Assembly: GCA_902497145.1 (NCBI GenBank)
Contig: CABVDR010000007.1
Coordinates: forward strand, 1 to 64,000
Reading direction: 5' to 3'
Length of the DNA stretch: 64,000 nt
Origin: an uncultured Oscillospiraceae bacterium
Lineage (GTDB): Bacteria; Bacillota; Clostridia; Oscillospirales; Oscillospiraceae
This document shows, piece by piece, positions 19,724-30,049 of this stretch (position 1 is its first letter; each line of letters starts with the position of its first letter). The translations under genes and the position numbers were made by a program. The notes beneath the pieces are model-generated. The model was not told the origin of the DNA and searched no databases. It saw nothing but the letters and a program-made list of their open reading frames with translations.

Positions 19724-19754
19724 ATGGACCTGCCTTCAGGCAGGTCCATTTTTT
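19724..19754 (+). terminator. Terminator of the SLH protein gene
   Basis: Eleven-base stem (ATGGACCTGCC type, loop TTCA) followed by a T6 run, 17 nt after the stop codon. Confidence 0.92.
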
Positions 19755-19821
19755 GTTTAGTGTCTGGAATAATTGTCCAAACTAAGCATATCCTAGCAGT
19801 GTACGAAAGGAGTGATCCCCC

Positions 19822-20064
19822 ATGGCTCAGTCGGCCCGCCCCTTATTCTCCCGCCGCAGGCAGGCCGCCGCGCTGGAGGCCGAACGGCGGGAGCTGCTGG
19901 CCTCCCTGGCCAGCACCCGCACCCAGATCCAACAGGCCTACGGCGGCTTCAACACAGTATGCGACAGCGACCTGATCGAATCCTATGTCTTTGAGATCAA
20001 AGCTCTTCAGTCCCGGTATGACTACCTGCTGCGCCGGGTCAAAGAGCTGGAGTGCGCCCCATGA
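19822..20064 (+). CDS. DUF2508 (YaaL-like) small protein
   Basis: 80 aa. It matches the DUF2508 pattern: a basic N-terminus, a helical segment and QAYGGFNTVCDSDLIESYVF followed by EIKALQSRYDYLLRRVKE. In Bacillus the homologue yaaL lies immediately before bofA, and the same order is kept here, with a 4-nt ATGA overlap into the bofA-like gene. It is probably a cytoplasmic helical protein with a sporulation or housekeeping role; the molecular function is unknown. The ribosome site is AAAGGAGTGATC. Confidence 0.8.
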   Translation: MAQSARPLFSRRRQAAALEAERRELLASLASTRTQIQQAYGGFNTVCDSDLIESYVFEIKALQSRYDYLLRRVKELECAP

Positions 20065-20321
20065 CCGCCCCCTCGGTTCCCTGGCTGGCGGTAGCCCTGC
20101 TGGCCCTGTCCGTTCTGGCTCTGCTCCACCGGCCCTTGGGCCGCCTCATCCGTCTGGCCGCCCGCTCCGCGGTGGGTCTGGCGGCACTGGCCCTCTTCAG
20201 CCAGGTGGGGCAATTCATCGGGGTCTCTCTGGGGGTCAATCTGGTCAACGCCCTGGTGCTGGGTGTACTGGGGGTTCCCGGCTTTGGGCTGCTGCTGATG
20301 CTGCAGTGGGTCCTGCGCTAG
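20061..20321 (+). CDS. bofA: BofA-like inhibitor of pro-sigma-K processing
   Basis: 86-aa, almost wholly hydrophobic protein with two or three membrane helices and the conserved C-terminal block GVNLVNALVLGVLGVPGFGL. In Bacillus, BofA holds the SpoIVF protease complex inactive in the mother-cell-derived membrane until SpoIVB signals from the forespore; spoIVB is also in this window (36.7 kb). The start at 20061 overlaps the DUF2508 stop by 4 nt, implying coupled translation. A GTG three codons upstream is possible. recR, which usually precedes this pair in Bacillus, is absent here. Confidence 0.85.
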   Translation: MTAPSVPWLAVALLALSVLALLHRPLGRLIRLAARSAVGLAALALFSQVGQFIGVSLGVNLVNALVLGVLGVPGFGLLLMLQWVLR

Positions 20322-20354
20322 CGGGGCGCTTCTTTCCTCAGGTTTCTCATGCTT

Positions 20355-20380
20355 GCCGTCCGGCCTCCGGGCGGCTTTTT
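20355..20380 (+). terminator. Terminator of the DUF2508-bofA operon
   Basis: Nine-base stem (20355-20363 with 20367-20375, GCCGTCCGG type with one G-T pair) and a T5 run. Confidence 0.8.
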
Positions 20381-20435
20381 ATTGCCCTCCCTCCCCCTTT
20401 CTGCTATGATGAAGATGGAATTTATACAAAACATC

Positions 20436-20466
20436 TTGACTGTAAAGGGACTTGATACCCTATACT
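20436..20466 (+). promoter_or_regulatory. MerR-type promoter with 19-bp spacer and dyad operator
   Basis: TTGACT (20436-20441) and TATACT (20461-20466) are separated by 19 nt, the over-long spacer typical of MerR-activated promoters. Inside it, a 22-bp dyad (20443-20464) has arms TA-AGGG and CCCT-TA. The downstream gene encodes a MerR-family protein, so autoregulation is the simplest reading. Confidence 0.75.
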
Positions 20467-20504
20467 GGCACCAGAAAGGACCATATGTGGGAAAGGAGCA
20501 CCCT

Positions 20505-21974
20505 ATGACCATTCGAGAGATTGAGGCTGCCACCGGCCTGCCCCGCGCCAATGTGCGCTACTATGAGAGCTTAGGCCTTATCCGCCCCGCCCGGGCGGCC
20601 AACGGCTACCGGGACTACCGGCAGGAGGATCTGGACACCCTGCTGAAAATCAAGCTGCTGCGGCAGCTGGACTGCTCCCTGGAGGACATCCAGGCCCTGG
20701 AGCAAGGGACTCGCTCCCTGGACCAGGTGCTGTCCCAGGTGGGTGCCGCCCTGGAAGAAAAAGAAGCGCAGACCCAGCACGCTCTGGAGCTGTGCCGGAA
20801 GCTGCAGGCCGACCGCCCCAGCTGGAACAGCCTCCAGCCGGAGCGCTACCTCTTCTGGAATCCCACTGCCTCTATCAAGCTTCCCACTGTACAGGACGCA
20901 GTGGATGATTTGGGCAGCCGCTGCCCCTGGCGTCGGTACTTTGCCAGGACGCTGGACTATGCGCTGTGCCTCACCCTGTGGGAGCTGTTTTTGAGTCTGG
21001 TGCTGCGGGTAAACATTCTGTCCCCCTCCGCTGGACAAACGGTTTTGAGCGTTATCATGTCTCTGGGTCTGATGTGTGTGCTGGAGGCGGCCTTTCTCCA
21101 CTTCTTCGGCACCACCCCGGGCAAGGCCCTGTTCGGCCTGCGGCTGACCCGCTCGGACGGCAGCTATTTTGGTTACTTGGATGGTCTGTGGCGCACCAGC
21201 CGGGCGGCGTTCTTTGGCCTGGGGCTGATGATCCCTCTGCTCGCCTTTGTCTTCCTGATCCTGTCCTTCCAGCGCTGCCGTCATCAGATTGCCCAGCCCT
21301 GGGCCCTGTATGACGAGGCCTGGTCTGATTCCTCGGGCGGTAAGCTGCCCTTCTGGAGTCAGCGGGGCAGTGTGCTGCGAATCATCGGCTATGTGGGCTG
21401 TTACGCGGCCATAATCTCCCTTACCATTCTGGGCTCTTTGGTAGCCGCCACTCCCTGGCACCAAGGTTCTCTCACGGCAAAGGAATTTGTGGGCAACTAT
21501 AATCACCTGCTCACCTACGCCAGTGCTCCGGACACCCCGGGGGAAAAGCTGGGGACGGATGGAACCTGGTATCAGACCGATCCCAATGTTTTTGTCCTCC
21601 ACCTCGCCGATGTGGAGCCTCCCCAGTTCCAGCTCGCTGAGCAGGACGGCCAGCTCACTCAGGTCTCCTTCTCCATCGCCTCCTCCCAGCCTACCCTGCT
21701 GTATGGGTTTCCCTCCAACTACGGGGTACGCACGCTCCATGCCCTCTTGGGCGAGCGGGAGCTGCTGCCCGGCAAGGCGCTGAGCGCCCTGGATCAGGAA
21801 CTGCGGGAGATTGTTTCTGGGGAACGCACCTGGAATATCGACGGCTGGGACATCACCTGCAAGATGGATTTTTCCGGCTATGACGTCTATGAGCAGTACA
21901 TGACTCCGGTGGAAGGACAAGCGCAGGAGCTGTCCTACTTCTTTTCTGCCCAGTTTACCGGCAGCCAGGCCTGA
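20505..21974 (+). CDS. Membrane-anchored MerR-family regulator fused to an RDD domain
   Basis: 489 aa from the ATG at 20505 (ribosome site GGAAAGGAG). Residues 1-70 are a MerR winged helix (TIREIAATGLP-like start, VRYYESLGLIRP, GYRDYRQEDLDTL), followed by a coiled-coil dimerisation helix to about 115. Residues about 140-270 are an RDD membrane domain (PWRRYFARTLDYALCL, TTPGKALFGLRLTRSDG), then another helix near 290-310 and a C-terminal soluble domain of about 170 residues, predicted to face outside. The protein could sense an external or membrane signal and bind DNA from the membrane. The preceding 19-bp-spacer promoter supports autoregulation. Ligand unknown. Confidence 0.82.
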   Translation: MTIREIEAATGLPRANVRYYESLGLIRPARAANGYRDYRQEDLDTLLKIKLLRQLDCSLEDIQALEQGTRSLDQVLSQVGAALEEKEAQTQHALELCRKLQADRPSWNSLQPERYLFWNPTASIKLPTVQDAVDDLGSRCPWRRYFARTLDYALCLTLWELFLSLVLRVNILSPSAGQTVLSVIMSLGLMCVLEAAFLHFFGTTPGKALFGLRLTRSDGSYFGYLDGLWRTSRAAFFGLGLMIPLLAFVFLILSFQRCRHQIAQPWALYDEAWSDSSGGKLPFWSQRGSVLRIIGYVGCYAAIISLTILGSLVAATPWHQGSLTAKEFVGNYNHLLTYASAPDTPGEKLGTDGTWYQTDPNVFVLHLADVEPPQFQLAEQDGQLTQVSFSIASSQPTLLYGFPSNYGVRTLHALLGERELLPGKALSALDQELREIVSGERTWNIDGWDITCKMDFSGYDVYEQYMTPVEGQAQELSYFFSAQFTGSQA

Positions 21975-22006
21975 GCATCTTCTGGCACATTTCTTGCCCG
22001 CAAGGA

Positions 22007-22035
22007 TTGACACGACTTTGCCTCTTTACTATAAT
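22007..22035 (+). promoter_or_regulatory. Consensus promoter of the serCA operon
   Basis: Perfect TTGACA (22007-22012), 17 nt, perfect TATAAT (22030-22035). The leader contains a small hairpin (CCAGCC with GGGCTGG) before the ribosome site AAAGGGG. Confidence 0.85.
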
Positions 22036-22104
22036 AAACAATATTCCAGCCGGTCAAAGGGCTGGGATCAGATCATATTTCAACAATGAAAGGGGTTCTC
22101 CCAA

Positions 22105-23187
22105 ATGAATGAGCGTGTCTACAATTTCTCCGCTGGCCCTTCCATGCTTCCGCTTTCCGCCCTGGAGCGCGCTGGGTCAGAGATCACCAACTACCGCGGC
22201 AGCGGCATGTCAGTGATGGAGATGAGTCACCGCTCAAAGGTCTTTCAGCAGATTTTTGACGAGACCCAGGAGAAGCTTCGCCGCCTGATGAAGGTCCCCG
22301 ATGGCTATAAAATTCTGTTTTTGCAGACCGGCGCCTCCGGCCAGTTCTCTATGATCCCCCTGAATCTGATGGGCCCCAACGGCTCGGCGGACTACGCCGT
22401 CACCGGCAACTTCGCCGGCATTGCCGCCAAGGAGGCCGCCAAGTACGGCACCGTGAACATCGCCGCCGACACCAGCGACCGGGATCACAGCTACATCCCC
22501 ACCCAGGAGCAGCTCAAGCTCTCCCCCGACGCCAGCTACTTCTACTACTGCGCCAACAACACCATCTACGGCACCGAGTGGCAGTATGTCCCTGAGACCG
22601 GCAAGGTGCCTCTGGTGTGTGATATGTCCTCCGACATTCTCTCCCGCCCCGTGGATGTGTCCAAATACGGCATCGTCTACGCCGGCGCTCAAAAGAACAT
22701 GGCTCCCGCCGGTCTGACGGTGGTCATCATCCGGGAAGATCTGGCCGGCCACGAGCTGCCCTATACCCCCCTGATGATGAACTACAAGACCATGATCGAC
22801 AAGGACTCCATGTACAACACTCCTCCCTGCTGGTGCATCTACATGCTGGGCCTGACCCTGGACTGGGTGGCCGAGCAGGGCGGCGTGGAAGGCATGGAAA
22901 AGCTCCGCACCCTGCGCTCCTCCATGCTCTATGACACCCTGGACAACTCCCGCCTGTTCCACTGCCACGCGGAGAAGGGTTCCCGCTCCGGGATGAATGT
23001 CACCTTCCGTACCGGCAGCGACGAGCTGGACGCCAAGTTTGTGGCCGAGGCCACCGCGGCCGGCTTCACCAACCTGAAGGGTCACCGCAAGACGGGGGGC
23101 ATGCGTGCCTCCATCTACAACGCCATGCCGGTGGAAGGCGTAGAAAAGCTGTGCGACTTCATTAAGGAGTTCGACAAGAACAACTAA
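22105..23187 (+). CDS. serC: Phosphoserine aminotransferase
   Basis: 360-aa class V PLP enzyme converting 3-phosphohydroxypyruvate and glutamate to phosphoserine and 2-oxoglutarate. It opens with the signature YNFSAGPSMLP. The PLP lysine lies in YAGAQKNMAPAGLTVVIIR, and the C-terminal GHRKTGGMRASIYNAMP binds phosphate. Full length. First gene of a serC-serA-rhomboid run driven by a consensus promoter, so serine synthesis is probably strongly expressed. Confidence 0.96.
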   Translation: MNERVYNFSAGPSMLPLSALERAGSEITNYRGSGMSVMEMSHRSKVFQQIFDETQEKLRRLMKVPDGYKILFLQTGASGQFSMIPLNLMGPNGSADYAVTGNFAGIAAKEAAKYGTVNIAADTSDRDHSYIPTQEQLKLSPDASYFYYCANNTIYGTEWQYVPETGKVPLVCDMSSDILSRPVDVSKYGIVYAGAQKNMAPAGLTVVIIREDLAGHELPYTPLMMNYKTMIDKDSMYNTPPCWCIYMLGLTLDWVAEQGGVEGMEKLRTLRSSMLYDTLDNSRLFHCHAEKGSRSGMNVTFRTGSDELDAKFVAEATAAGFTNLKGHRKTGGMRASIYNAMPVEGVEKLCDFIKEFDKNN

Positions 23188-23284
23188 TTGGCAAGGAACC
23201 TGATCTTTCTCCCGAGGCCGCGGGCTCTGCCCGCGGTCTTGGCACATCAATATAAAATTTACTCACGATTCGAGGTTGTTTATT

Positions 23285-24457
23285 ATGTATCGGATTAAAA
23301 CCATGAACAAAATTTCCACCGCCGGCCTGGATCAGCTGGACAAGAGCCGCTTCCAGGTGGGCAACGATGTGGAGAATGAGGACGGCATTCTGGTGCGCTC
23401 CGCCGCCATGCACGACTACGCGTTTCCCGACGCCCTGCGGGCCATCGCCCGGGCCGGCGCCGGCACCAACAATATCCCCATCGACCGCTGCTCTGAGCAC
23501 GGCATTGTGGTCTTTAACACCCCCGGTGCCAACGCCAACGCGGTGAAGGAGCTGGTCATTGCCGCCCTGCTCATCGCCTCCCGTGACATTCTGGGCGGCG
23601 CCGAGTGGGTGCAGGAGCAGGCCCACACCCCCAACGTGGACCTGGCCGCTGCGGTGGAGAAGGGCAAAAGCGCCTTTGTGGGCCCCGAGCTCTACCGCAA
23701 GACCCTGGGTGTCATCGGTCTGGGGGCCATCGGCGCGCTGGTGTGCAATATCGCCCTGGATCTGGGCATGGACGTGTACGGCTACGACCCCTTCCTGTCG
23801 GTGGACGCCGCCCTGCGTCTGGACCGCCACGTCCACGTGGTCAAGAACGTGGATGAGCTGTACAAGGTCTCCGACTATATCACCATCCACGTCCCCTACA
23901 ACAACGACACCAAGGACTTCATCAACGCCGAGGCCATCAGCAAGATGAAGGGTCAGGTCCGGGTGCTGAACCTGGCCCGGGGCGGTCTGGTAAACGACGA
24001 CGACATGATCGCCGCTCTGGAGGCTGGCCGGGTGGCCAAGTACGTCACCGACTTCCCCGACGACAAGATTGCCCTGGTCCACAACGCCATCGCGCTCCCC
24101 CATCTGGGCGCCTCCACCCCCGAGAGCGAGGAGAACTGCGCCCGTATGGCTGCCGATCAACTCAAGGACTACCTCATCAACGGCAACATCAAAAACTCCG
24201 TCAACCTGCCCAACGTCCACCAGGACTGGAGCGGCATCTGCCGGGTGTGCCTCATTCACAAGAACGTGCCCGCCATGCTGACCAAGATCACCACCATTCT
24301 CTCCAATGAGGGGGCCAACGTGGAGAACCTGACCAACAAGTCCAAGAAGGACTACGCCTACACCATGGTGGACCTGAACAGCCGCATCAAAGACGCGGTG
24401 GCCGACGAGCTGCGGGCCATCCCCGGTATGATCCGGGTGCGGGTACTGAACCACTAA
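23285..24457 (+). CDS. serA: D-3-phosphoglycerate dehydrogenase
   Basis: 390-aa NAD-dependent dehydrogenase, first step of serine synthesis. It has the Rossmann motif GVIGLGAIGALVCNIA, the substrate/NAD segment NLARGGLVNDDD and the catalytic His in ALPHLGASTPESE, followed by a C-terminal ACT domain (about 320-390; VCLIHKNVPAMLTKITTIL) that usually mediates feedback by serine. Short ACT-containing form without the intervening ASB domain. The ATG at 23285 is preferred over a TTG nine bases earlier; GAGGTTG is the ribosome site. It follows serC by 97 nt. Confidence 0.95.
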   Translation: MYRIKTMNKISTAGLDQLDKSRFQVGNDVENEDGILVRSAAMHDYAFPDALRAIARAGAGTNNIPIDRCSEHGIVVFNTPGANANAVKELVIAALLIASRDILGGAEWVQEQAHTPNVDLAAAVEKGKSAFVGPELYRKTLGVIGLGAIGALVCNIALDLGMDVYGYDPFLSVDAALRLDRHVHVVKNVDELYKVSDYITIHVPYNNDTKDFINAEAISKMKGQVRVLNLARGGLVNDDDMIAALEAGRVAKYVTDFPDDKIALVHNAIALPHLGASTPESEENCARMAADQLKDYLINGNIKNSVNLPNVHQDWSGICRVCLIHKNVPAMLTKITTILSNEGANVENLTNKSKKDYAYTMVDLNSRIKDAVADELRAIPGMIRVRVLNH

Positions 24458-24458
24458 C

Positions 24459-25040
24459 GTGAAGGGGCTGCGCATTCAATACAATGCGCCGGTGGTGCTC
24501 ACCTTCTTCCTTCTCTCTCTGGGTGCTCTTGCCCTGGGACAGGTGACTGGAGACCGCACCACCTGGCTGCTGTTTACTGTCTATCGTGCCCCCTTGACCG
24601 ATCCTCTCACCTACCTGCGCATGTTTACCCATGTACTGGGTCACGCGGATTACACCCATTTTATGAGCAACATGATGCTCTTTCTGGTGGTAGGGCCGCC
24701 GTTGGAGGAAAAATACGGCAGCAAACGGCTGCTGGGCTGCATCGCCCTCACCGCCCTGATTTCCGGGCTGGTACAGTTTATCTTCTTCCCCACAACCGCC
24801 CTGCTGGGGGCCAGCGGCATCGTGTTTATGATGATCGTCCTCTCTTCCCTGGCTGGCATGCGCACCGGCGCCATTCCTTTGACTCTCATCCTTGTCGCGG
24901 CGCTTTACTTGGGGGGCGAGGTGGTGGACGCGGTGACTGCCCGGGACAACATCTCCCAGCTGACCCACATCGTGGGCGGACTATGCGGCGCGGCTTTGGG
25001 CTTTGCCATGAGCCGCCCCTCCCACCGTTTCCGAAGCTAA
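24459..25040 (+). CDS. Rhomboid-family intramembrane serine protease
   Basis: 193 aa with about six membrane helices. The catalytic Ser is in GASGIVF (helix 4) and the catalytic His in THIVGGLCG (helix 6), with the HFMSNM segment between helices 1 and 2 conserved in rhomboids. It cleaves substrates within the membrane; targets are unknown. I use the GTG start one base after the serA stop; no good ribosome site is visible, so translation may depend on coupling. A bidirectional terminator follows. Confidence 0.88.
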   Translation: MKGLRIQYNAPVVLTFFLLSLGALALGQVTGDRTTWLLFTVYRAPLTDPLTYLRMFTHVLGHADYTHFMSNMMLFLVVGPPLEEKYGSKRLLGCIALTALISGLVQFIFFPTTALLGASGIVFMMIVLSSLAGMRTGAIPLTLILVAALYLGGEVVDAVTARDNISQLTHIVGGLCGAALGFAMSRPSHRFRS

Positions 25041-25074
25041 AAAATCGGCAGGCCATATGGCCTGCCGATTTTTT
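25039..25074. terminator. Bidirectional terminator between the rhomboid and sirtuin genes
   Basis: Long perfect inverted repeat (AAAAATCGGCAGGCC and complement, centre ATAT) directly after the rhomboid stop and before the sirtuin stop. Confidence 0.93.
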
Positions 25075-25079
25075 GCGTT

Positions 25080-25811
25080 TTATACCCGAATCTGGTCCAA
25101 AATCTCCCCGATGGGGCCGGAGAGCACCAGGTCGGCGTTTTTGTCATAGGGGGTGGTGGACTTATTGATGAGCACCAGGCGGTGTCCCTGGTAGTAGTTC
25201 ACCAGCCCGGCGGCAGGGTAAACCACCAGAGAGGTACCCCCGATGATGAGCATGTCCGCCTGCTGGATGTCGCTGAGCGCTCCCTGAAGTACGCCGGAGC
25301 TGAGGCTCTCCTCGTAGAGGACCACGTCGGGCTTGATGATGCCACCGCAGCTGCACCGGGGCACCCCCTGACTCTCCGCGATGGCGGAGACGGGGTATTG
25401 CTTGCCGCAGGCCATGCAGCGGTTTCGCAGCACGCTGCCGTGGAGTTCCCACACCCGCTTGGACCCGGCCGCCTGATGCAGACCATCGATATTCTGGGTC
25501 ACGATGCTCCGCAGCTTTCCCGCCGCCTCCAGCTGGGCCAGCTTTTTGTGGGCGGCGTTGGGCTTGGCATCCAGGCAGAGCATCTTGTTGCGGTAGAAGC
25601 GGTAAAACTCCTCCGGATTTCGGTCAAAGAAGCTGAGGCTGAGGATGGTCTCCGGGGGGTACTTGTACTGCTGGTTATAAAGGCCGTCCACACTGCGGAA
25701 GTCCGGGATGCCGCTCTCGGTGGATACCCCGGCGCCACCGAAAAAGACGATCTTCTTGCTCTCATCGATCCACTTCTGTAACGTTTCCAGCTGCTCTTGA
25801 TAGTCCTTCAT
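25080..25811 (-). CDS. cobB: NAD-dependent protein deacylase (sirtuin)
   Basis: 243-aa Sir2 enzyme that removes acyl groups from lysines using NAD. Motifs: GAGVSTESGIPDFRS, TQNIDGLHQAAGS with the catalytic His following in ELHGS, a zinc site of CMAC and CSC, and GTSLVVYPAAGLV. The ATG at 25811 lies nine bases after GGAGGA; a TTG two codons earlier is possible. It is downstream of a coiled-coil protein gene (16-nt gap), so the two likely form an operon. The cobB symbol follows common bacterial usage. Confidence 0.93.
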   Translation of the reverse strand: MKDYQEQLETLQKWIDESKKIVFFGGAGVSTESGIPDFRSVDGLYNQQYKYPPETILSLSFFDRNPEEFYRFYRNKMLCLDAKPNAAHKKLAQLEAAGKLRSIVTQNIDGLHQAAGSKRVWELHGSVLRNRCMACGKQYPVSAIAESQGVPRCSCGGIIKPDVVLYEESLSSGVLQGALSDIQQADMLIIGGTSLVVYPAAGLVNYYQGHRLVLINKSTTPYDKNADLVLSGPIGEILDQIRV

Positions 25812-25827
25812 CTTCAATGCTCCTCCT

Positions 25828-26721
25828 TTATGCCCCGGCTAACAGGGCCTCCCGCTCCGCTCCCAGCGCGGTTTTGGTCTGTTTCTGTTCCTCCAGCTCT
25901 CCCCGCAGGCTGTCCATCAGGGTATCCACCTCGCACAGGGTATTTTGCACCTGGGTACTGGCCTGTTCCACTCCGCCTGTCTCAAACAGGTGGGCCAGCA
26001 GGCTGTCTGCAAAGCAGTCCACAAAGACGGTAAAGCCCTCCAGATCTGTCTTGGGCACATCTCTGGGGGTCAGTACCGCCAGCTCCGCCCGCAGGCGACT
26101 CAGAGCGCTGCGAGCCTCCCTGGCACTGGTCTGAGCCTGGGCCGCACAGGCTTGGCCAGACATATCCCAGCTCCAGGCCTTGGCCTGTTCCAGGGCGGCG
26201 GCCACCTCCTTCAGTTTGGCTTGGACCTGCTCTCCGGCCTGAAGGACCTCTTCCTCCTCTTGGATCAGCCGGTCCGCGGTCCCCAGCTCCTTGGCGATCT
26301 CCACCAGACGGGGCACCTGGCTGCTGCCAATGCAGCACAGATACTGCTCCTTCTCCTTCAAAAGGGCCTGATACCGACTCTCCTGCTCCTGCAGCCCGGC
26401 CCGTTCCTCCTTCACGTCCCACAGGCGCTCCTCCAGATCCTGCAGGTCCCACTCCGCCTCCTCATACTGGGCCCGGGCCTGGGCCACCTCCCGCTTATCC
26501 CGGCGCAGCTGCCCGGCGGCATGCTCTGCTTCCCGTCCGGACTCAAGGAACGCCTCTTTTTCCTCCGCCCGATTAAGCGCCGCAAAGGCCTCTGCCGCCG
26601 CCTGGCGCCGCCGAAGATGCTGCTTTCCCAGGTTAGACAGCATGGCATCCAGCTTCTTTGCCCGGTCCAGGTCCCGCCGTACCTGCCTGAGCTCCTCGTC
26701 GATCTGGCTCAGCTCCCGCAT
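25828..26721 (-). CDS. Coiled-coil protein of unknown function
   Basis: 297 aa, almost entirely heptad-repeat helix rich in Glu, Gln, Arg, Leu and Ala, from MRELSQIDEELRQVRRDLDR through LEERLWDVKEERAGLQEQES to a C-terminal GELEEQKQTKTALGAEREAL. A central less-helical segment (about 130-170, YLCCIGSSQVPRLVEIAKEL) separates two coils. No signal peptide or membrane helix. The ATG follows GAGGAGGGAG; an extended -10 TGG-TATAAT (26746-26751) lies just upstream. First gene of an operon with the sirtuin. I do not recognise the family. Confidence 0.75.
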   Translation of the reverse strand: MRELSQIDEELRQVRRDLDRAKKLDAMLSNLGKQHLRRRQAAAEAFAALNRAEEKEAFLESGREAEHAAGQLRRDKREVAQARAQYEEAEWDLQDLEERLWDVKEERAGLQEQESRYQALLKEKEQYLCCIGSSQVPRLVEIAKELGTADRLIQEEEEVLQAGEQVQAKLKEVAAALEQAKAWSWDMSGQACAAQAQTSAREARSALSRLRAELAVLTPRDVPKTDLEGFTVFVDCFADSLLAHLFETGGVEQASTQVQNTLCEVDTLMDSLRGELEEQKQTKTALGAEREALLAGA

Positions 26722-26783
26722 GGTCTCCCTCCTCTCATTTTTCTTATTATACCATGTCTGCCCCGGCCTGTTCTAATTTTTTC

Positions 26784-26812
26784 TGGACTTTCCGTCCCCA
26801 TTTCGTTACACT
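26784..26812 (+). promoter_or_regulatory. Probable promoter of tex
   Basis: TGGACT (26784-26789), 17 nt, TACACT (26807-26812), 33 nt upstream of the ATG. It is divergent from the coiled-coil gene promoter. Confidence 0.45.
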
Positions 26813-26844
26813 AGGGAGTAATCGAACAAAAGGAGTGTTTCTCC

Positions 26845-29007
<2,163 letters not shown>

Positions 29008-29058
29008 CATTCCACACCGGAGCCATAGAATGTGGAAAACCGGAAAGGAGAATCCCCT

Positions 29059-29994
29059 ATGCCAGTGTTTGATCTCCACTGTGACACCCTCACCGCCTTC
29101 ATGAGTCCCCTGCGCTGCCGGGACACTCTGGACGACCCCTGCTCCGCCTTTGCTCTGTCCAAAGTCCAGACCATCCCCTGGTGCCAGTGCTGCGCTGTCT
29201 TTGTGCCGGACGGTCTCACGCCTCAGGAGGCACTGGGCTATTACCGCTTCTACCGGAATAGCTTTCAGCGGCAGGTGAAAGACTGCCATGATAAGGCCTC
29301 GGCCTGCACCACAGCGGAGGAAGTAACCGCCGCCTGGGAGCAGAAGAAAACCGCCCTGGTGCTGACAGTGGAAAATGGCTCCCTGCTGGGGGCGGGACTG
29401 GAGCACGTGGAGGAGCTCTGCCGGGACGGGGTACGGATGGTGACCCTCACCTGGAACGGGGAGAACGCCCTGGGCTCTGGCCATGAGACCGACCATGGCC
29501 TCACTCCCCTGGGGCGAGAGGCGGTCCTGGCTCTGGAGAAGGCAGGCATCGTGGTGGACGTATCCCATCTCAACGACGCCGGCTTCCGGGACGTGCTGGA
29601 CACTACCCAAAAGCCCTTTGCCGCCTCCCACTCCAACGCCCGTGCCGTCTGTCCTCACCGGCGTAACCTGGAGGACTGGCAGATCCGGGAGATGGTGATG
29701 CGCAACTGTATCATTGGTCTTAATTATTACAGTCCGTTTTTACACTGCGATGGAACAGACGCAGATTTTGACGATCTCTACCGCCACATCTGCCACTTCC
29801 TGGAGTTGGGAGCGGAGAACTGTCTGGCCCTGGGATCCGACTTCGACGGGGCCGACCTGCCCCCCTGCCTGGACGACTACACCAAAGTGCCTGCCTTGGG
29901 AGAGTATCTTTTGGACCGGGGCTTAGGCCGTCCCCTGGTGGAAAAGCTCTTTTGGAAAAACGCCCTGGCATTTGCCCAAACAAATTGGCAATAA
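29059..29994 (+). CDS. Membrane dipeptidase (peptidase family M19)
   Basis: 311-aa zinc dipeptidase related to renal dipeptidase, releasing amino acids from L-Xaa-D/L-Xaa dipeptides. Metal-ligand segments are visible: VFDLHCDTL (HxD), VENGS (bridging Glu), and SHSNARAVCPHRRN (His). GSDFDGADLPP is conserved near the C-terminus. No signal peptide, so cytoplasmic despite the family name. The ATG at 29059 follows AAAGGAG; an upstream GTG in frame is less likely. Terminator follows. Confidence 0.92.
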   Translation: MPVFDLHCDTLTAFMSPLRCRDTLDDPCSAFALSKVQTIPWCQCCAVFVPDGLTPQEALGYYRFYRNSFQRQVKDCHDKASACTTAEEVTAAWEQKKTALVLTVENGSLLGAGLEHVEELCRDGVRMVTLTWNGENALGSGHETDHGLTPLGREAVLALEKAGIVVDVSHLNDAGFRDVLDTTQKPFAASHSNARAVCPHRRNLEDWQIREMVMRNCIIGLNYYSPFLHCDGTDADFDDLYRHICHFLELGAENCLALGSDFDGADLPPCLDDYTKVPALGEYLLDRGLGRPLVEKLFWKNALAFAQTNWQ

Positions 29995-29998
29995 CGCC

Positions 29999-30027
29999 TT
30001 GCGCCCCCTTTTTCTTCCGAGTATACT
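29999..30027 (+). promoter_or_regulatory. Weak candidate promoter inside the terminator of the dipeptidase gene
   Basis: TTGCGC (29999-30004), 17 nt, TATACT (30022-30027). The -10 falls in the loop of the preceding terminator. Transcription would begin near 30034 and give a very short leader containing AAAGGGGG before the GTG start. Confidence 0.35.
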
Positions 30028-30049
30028 GGAGAAAAAGGGGGCGTTTTTT
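30002..30049 (+). terminator. Terminator of the tex-dipeptidase transcript
   Basis: Thirteen-base perfect stem (30002-30014 with 30031-30043) with a 16-nt loop and T6 tail. The T run abuts the start codon of the next gene. Confidence 0.88.
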
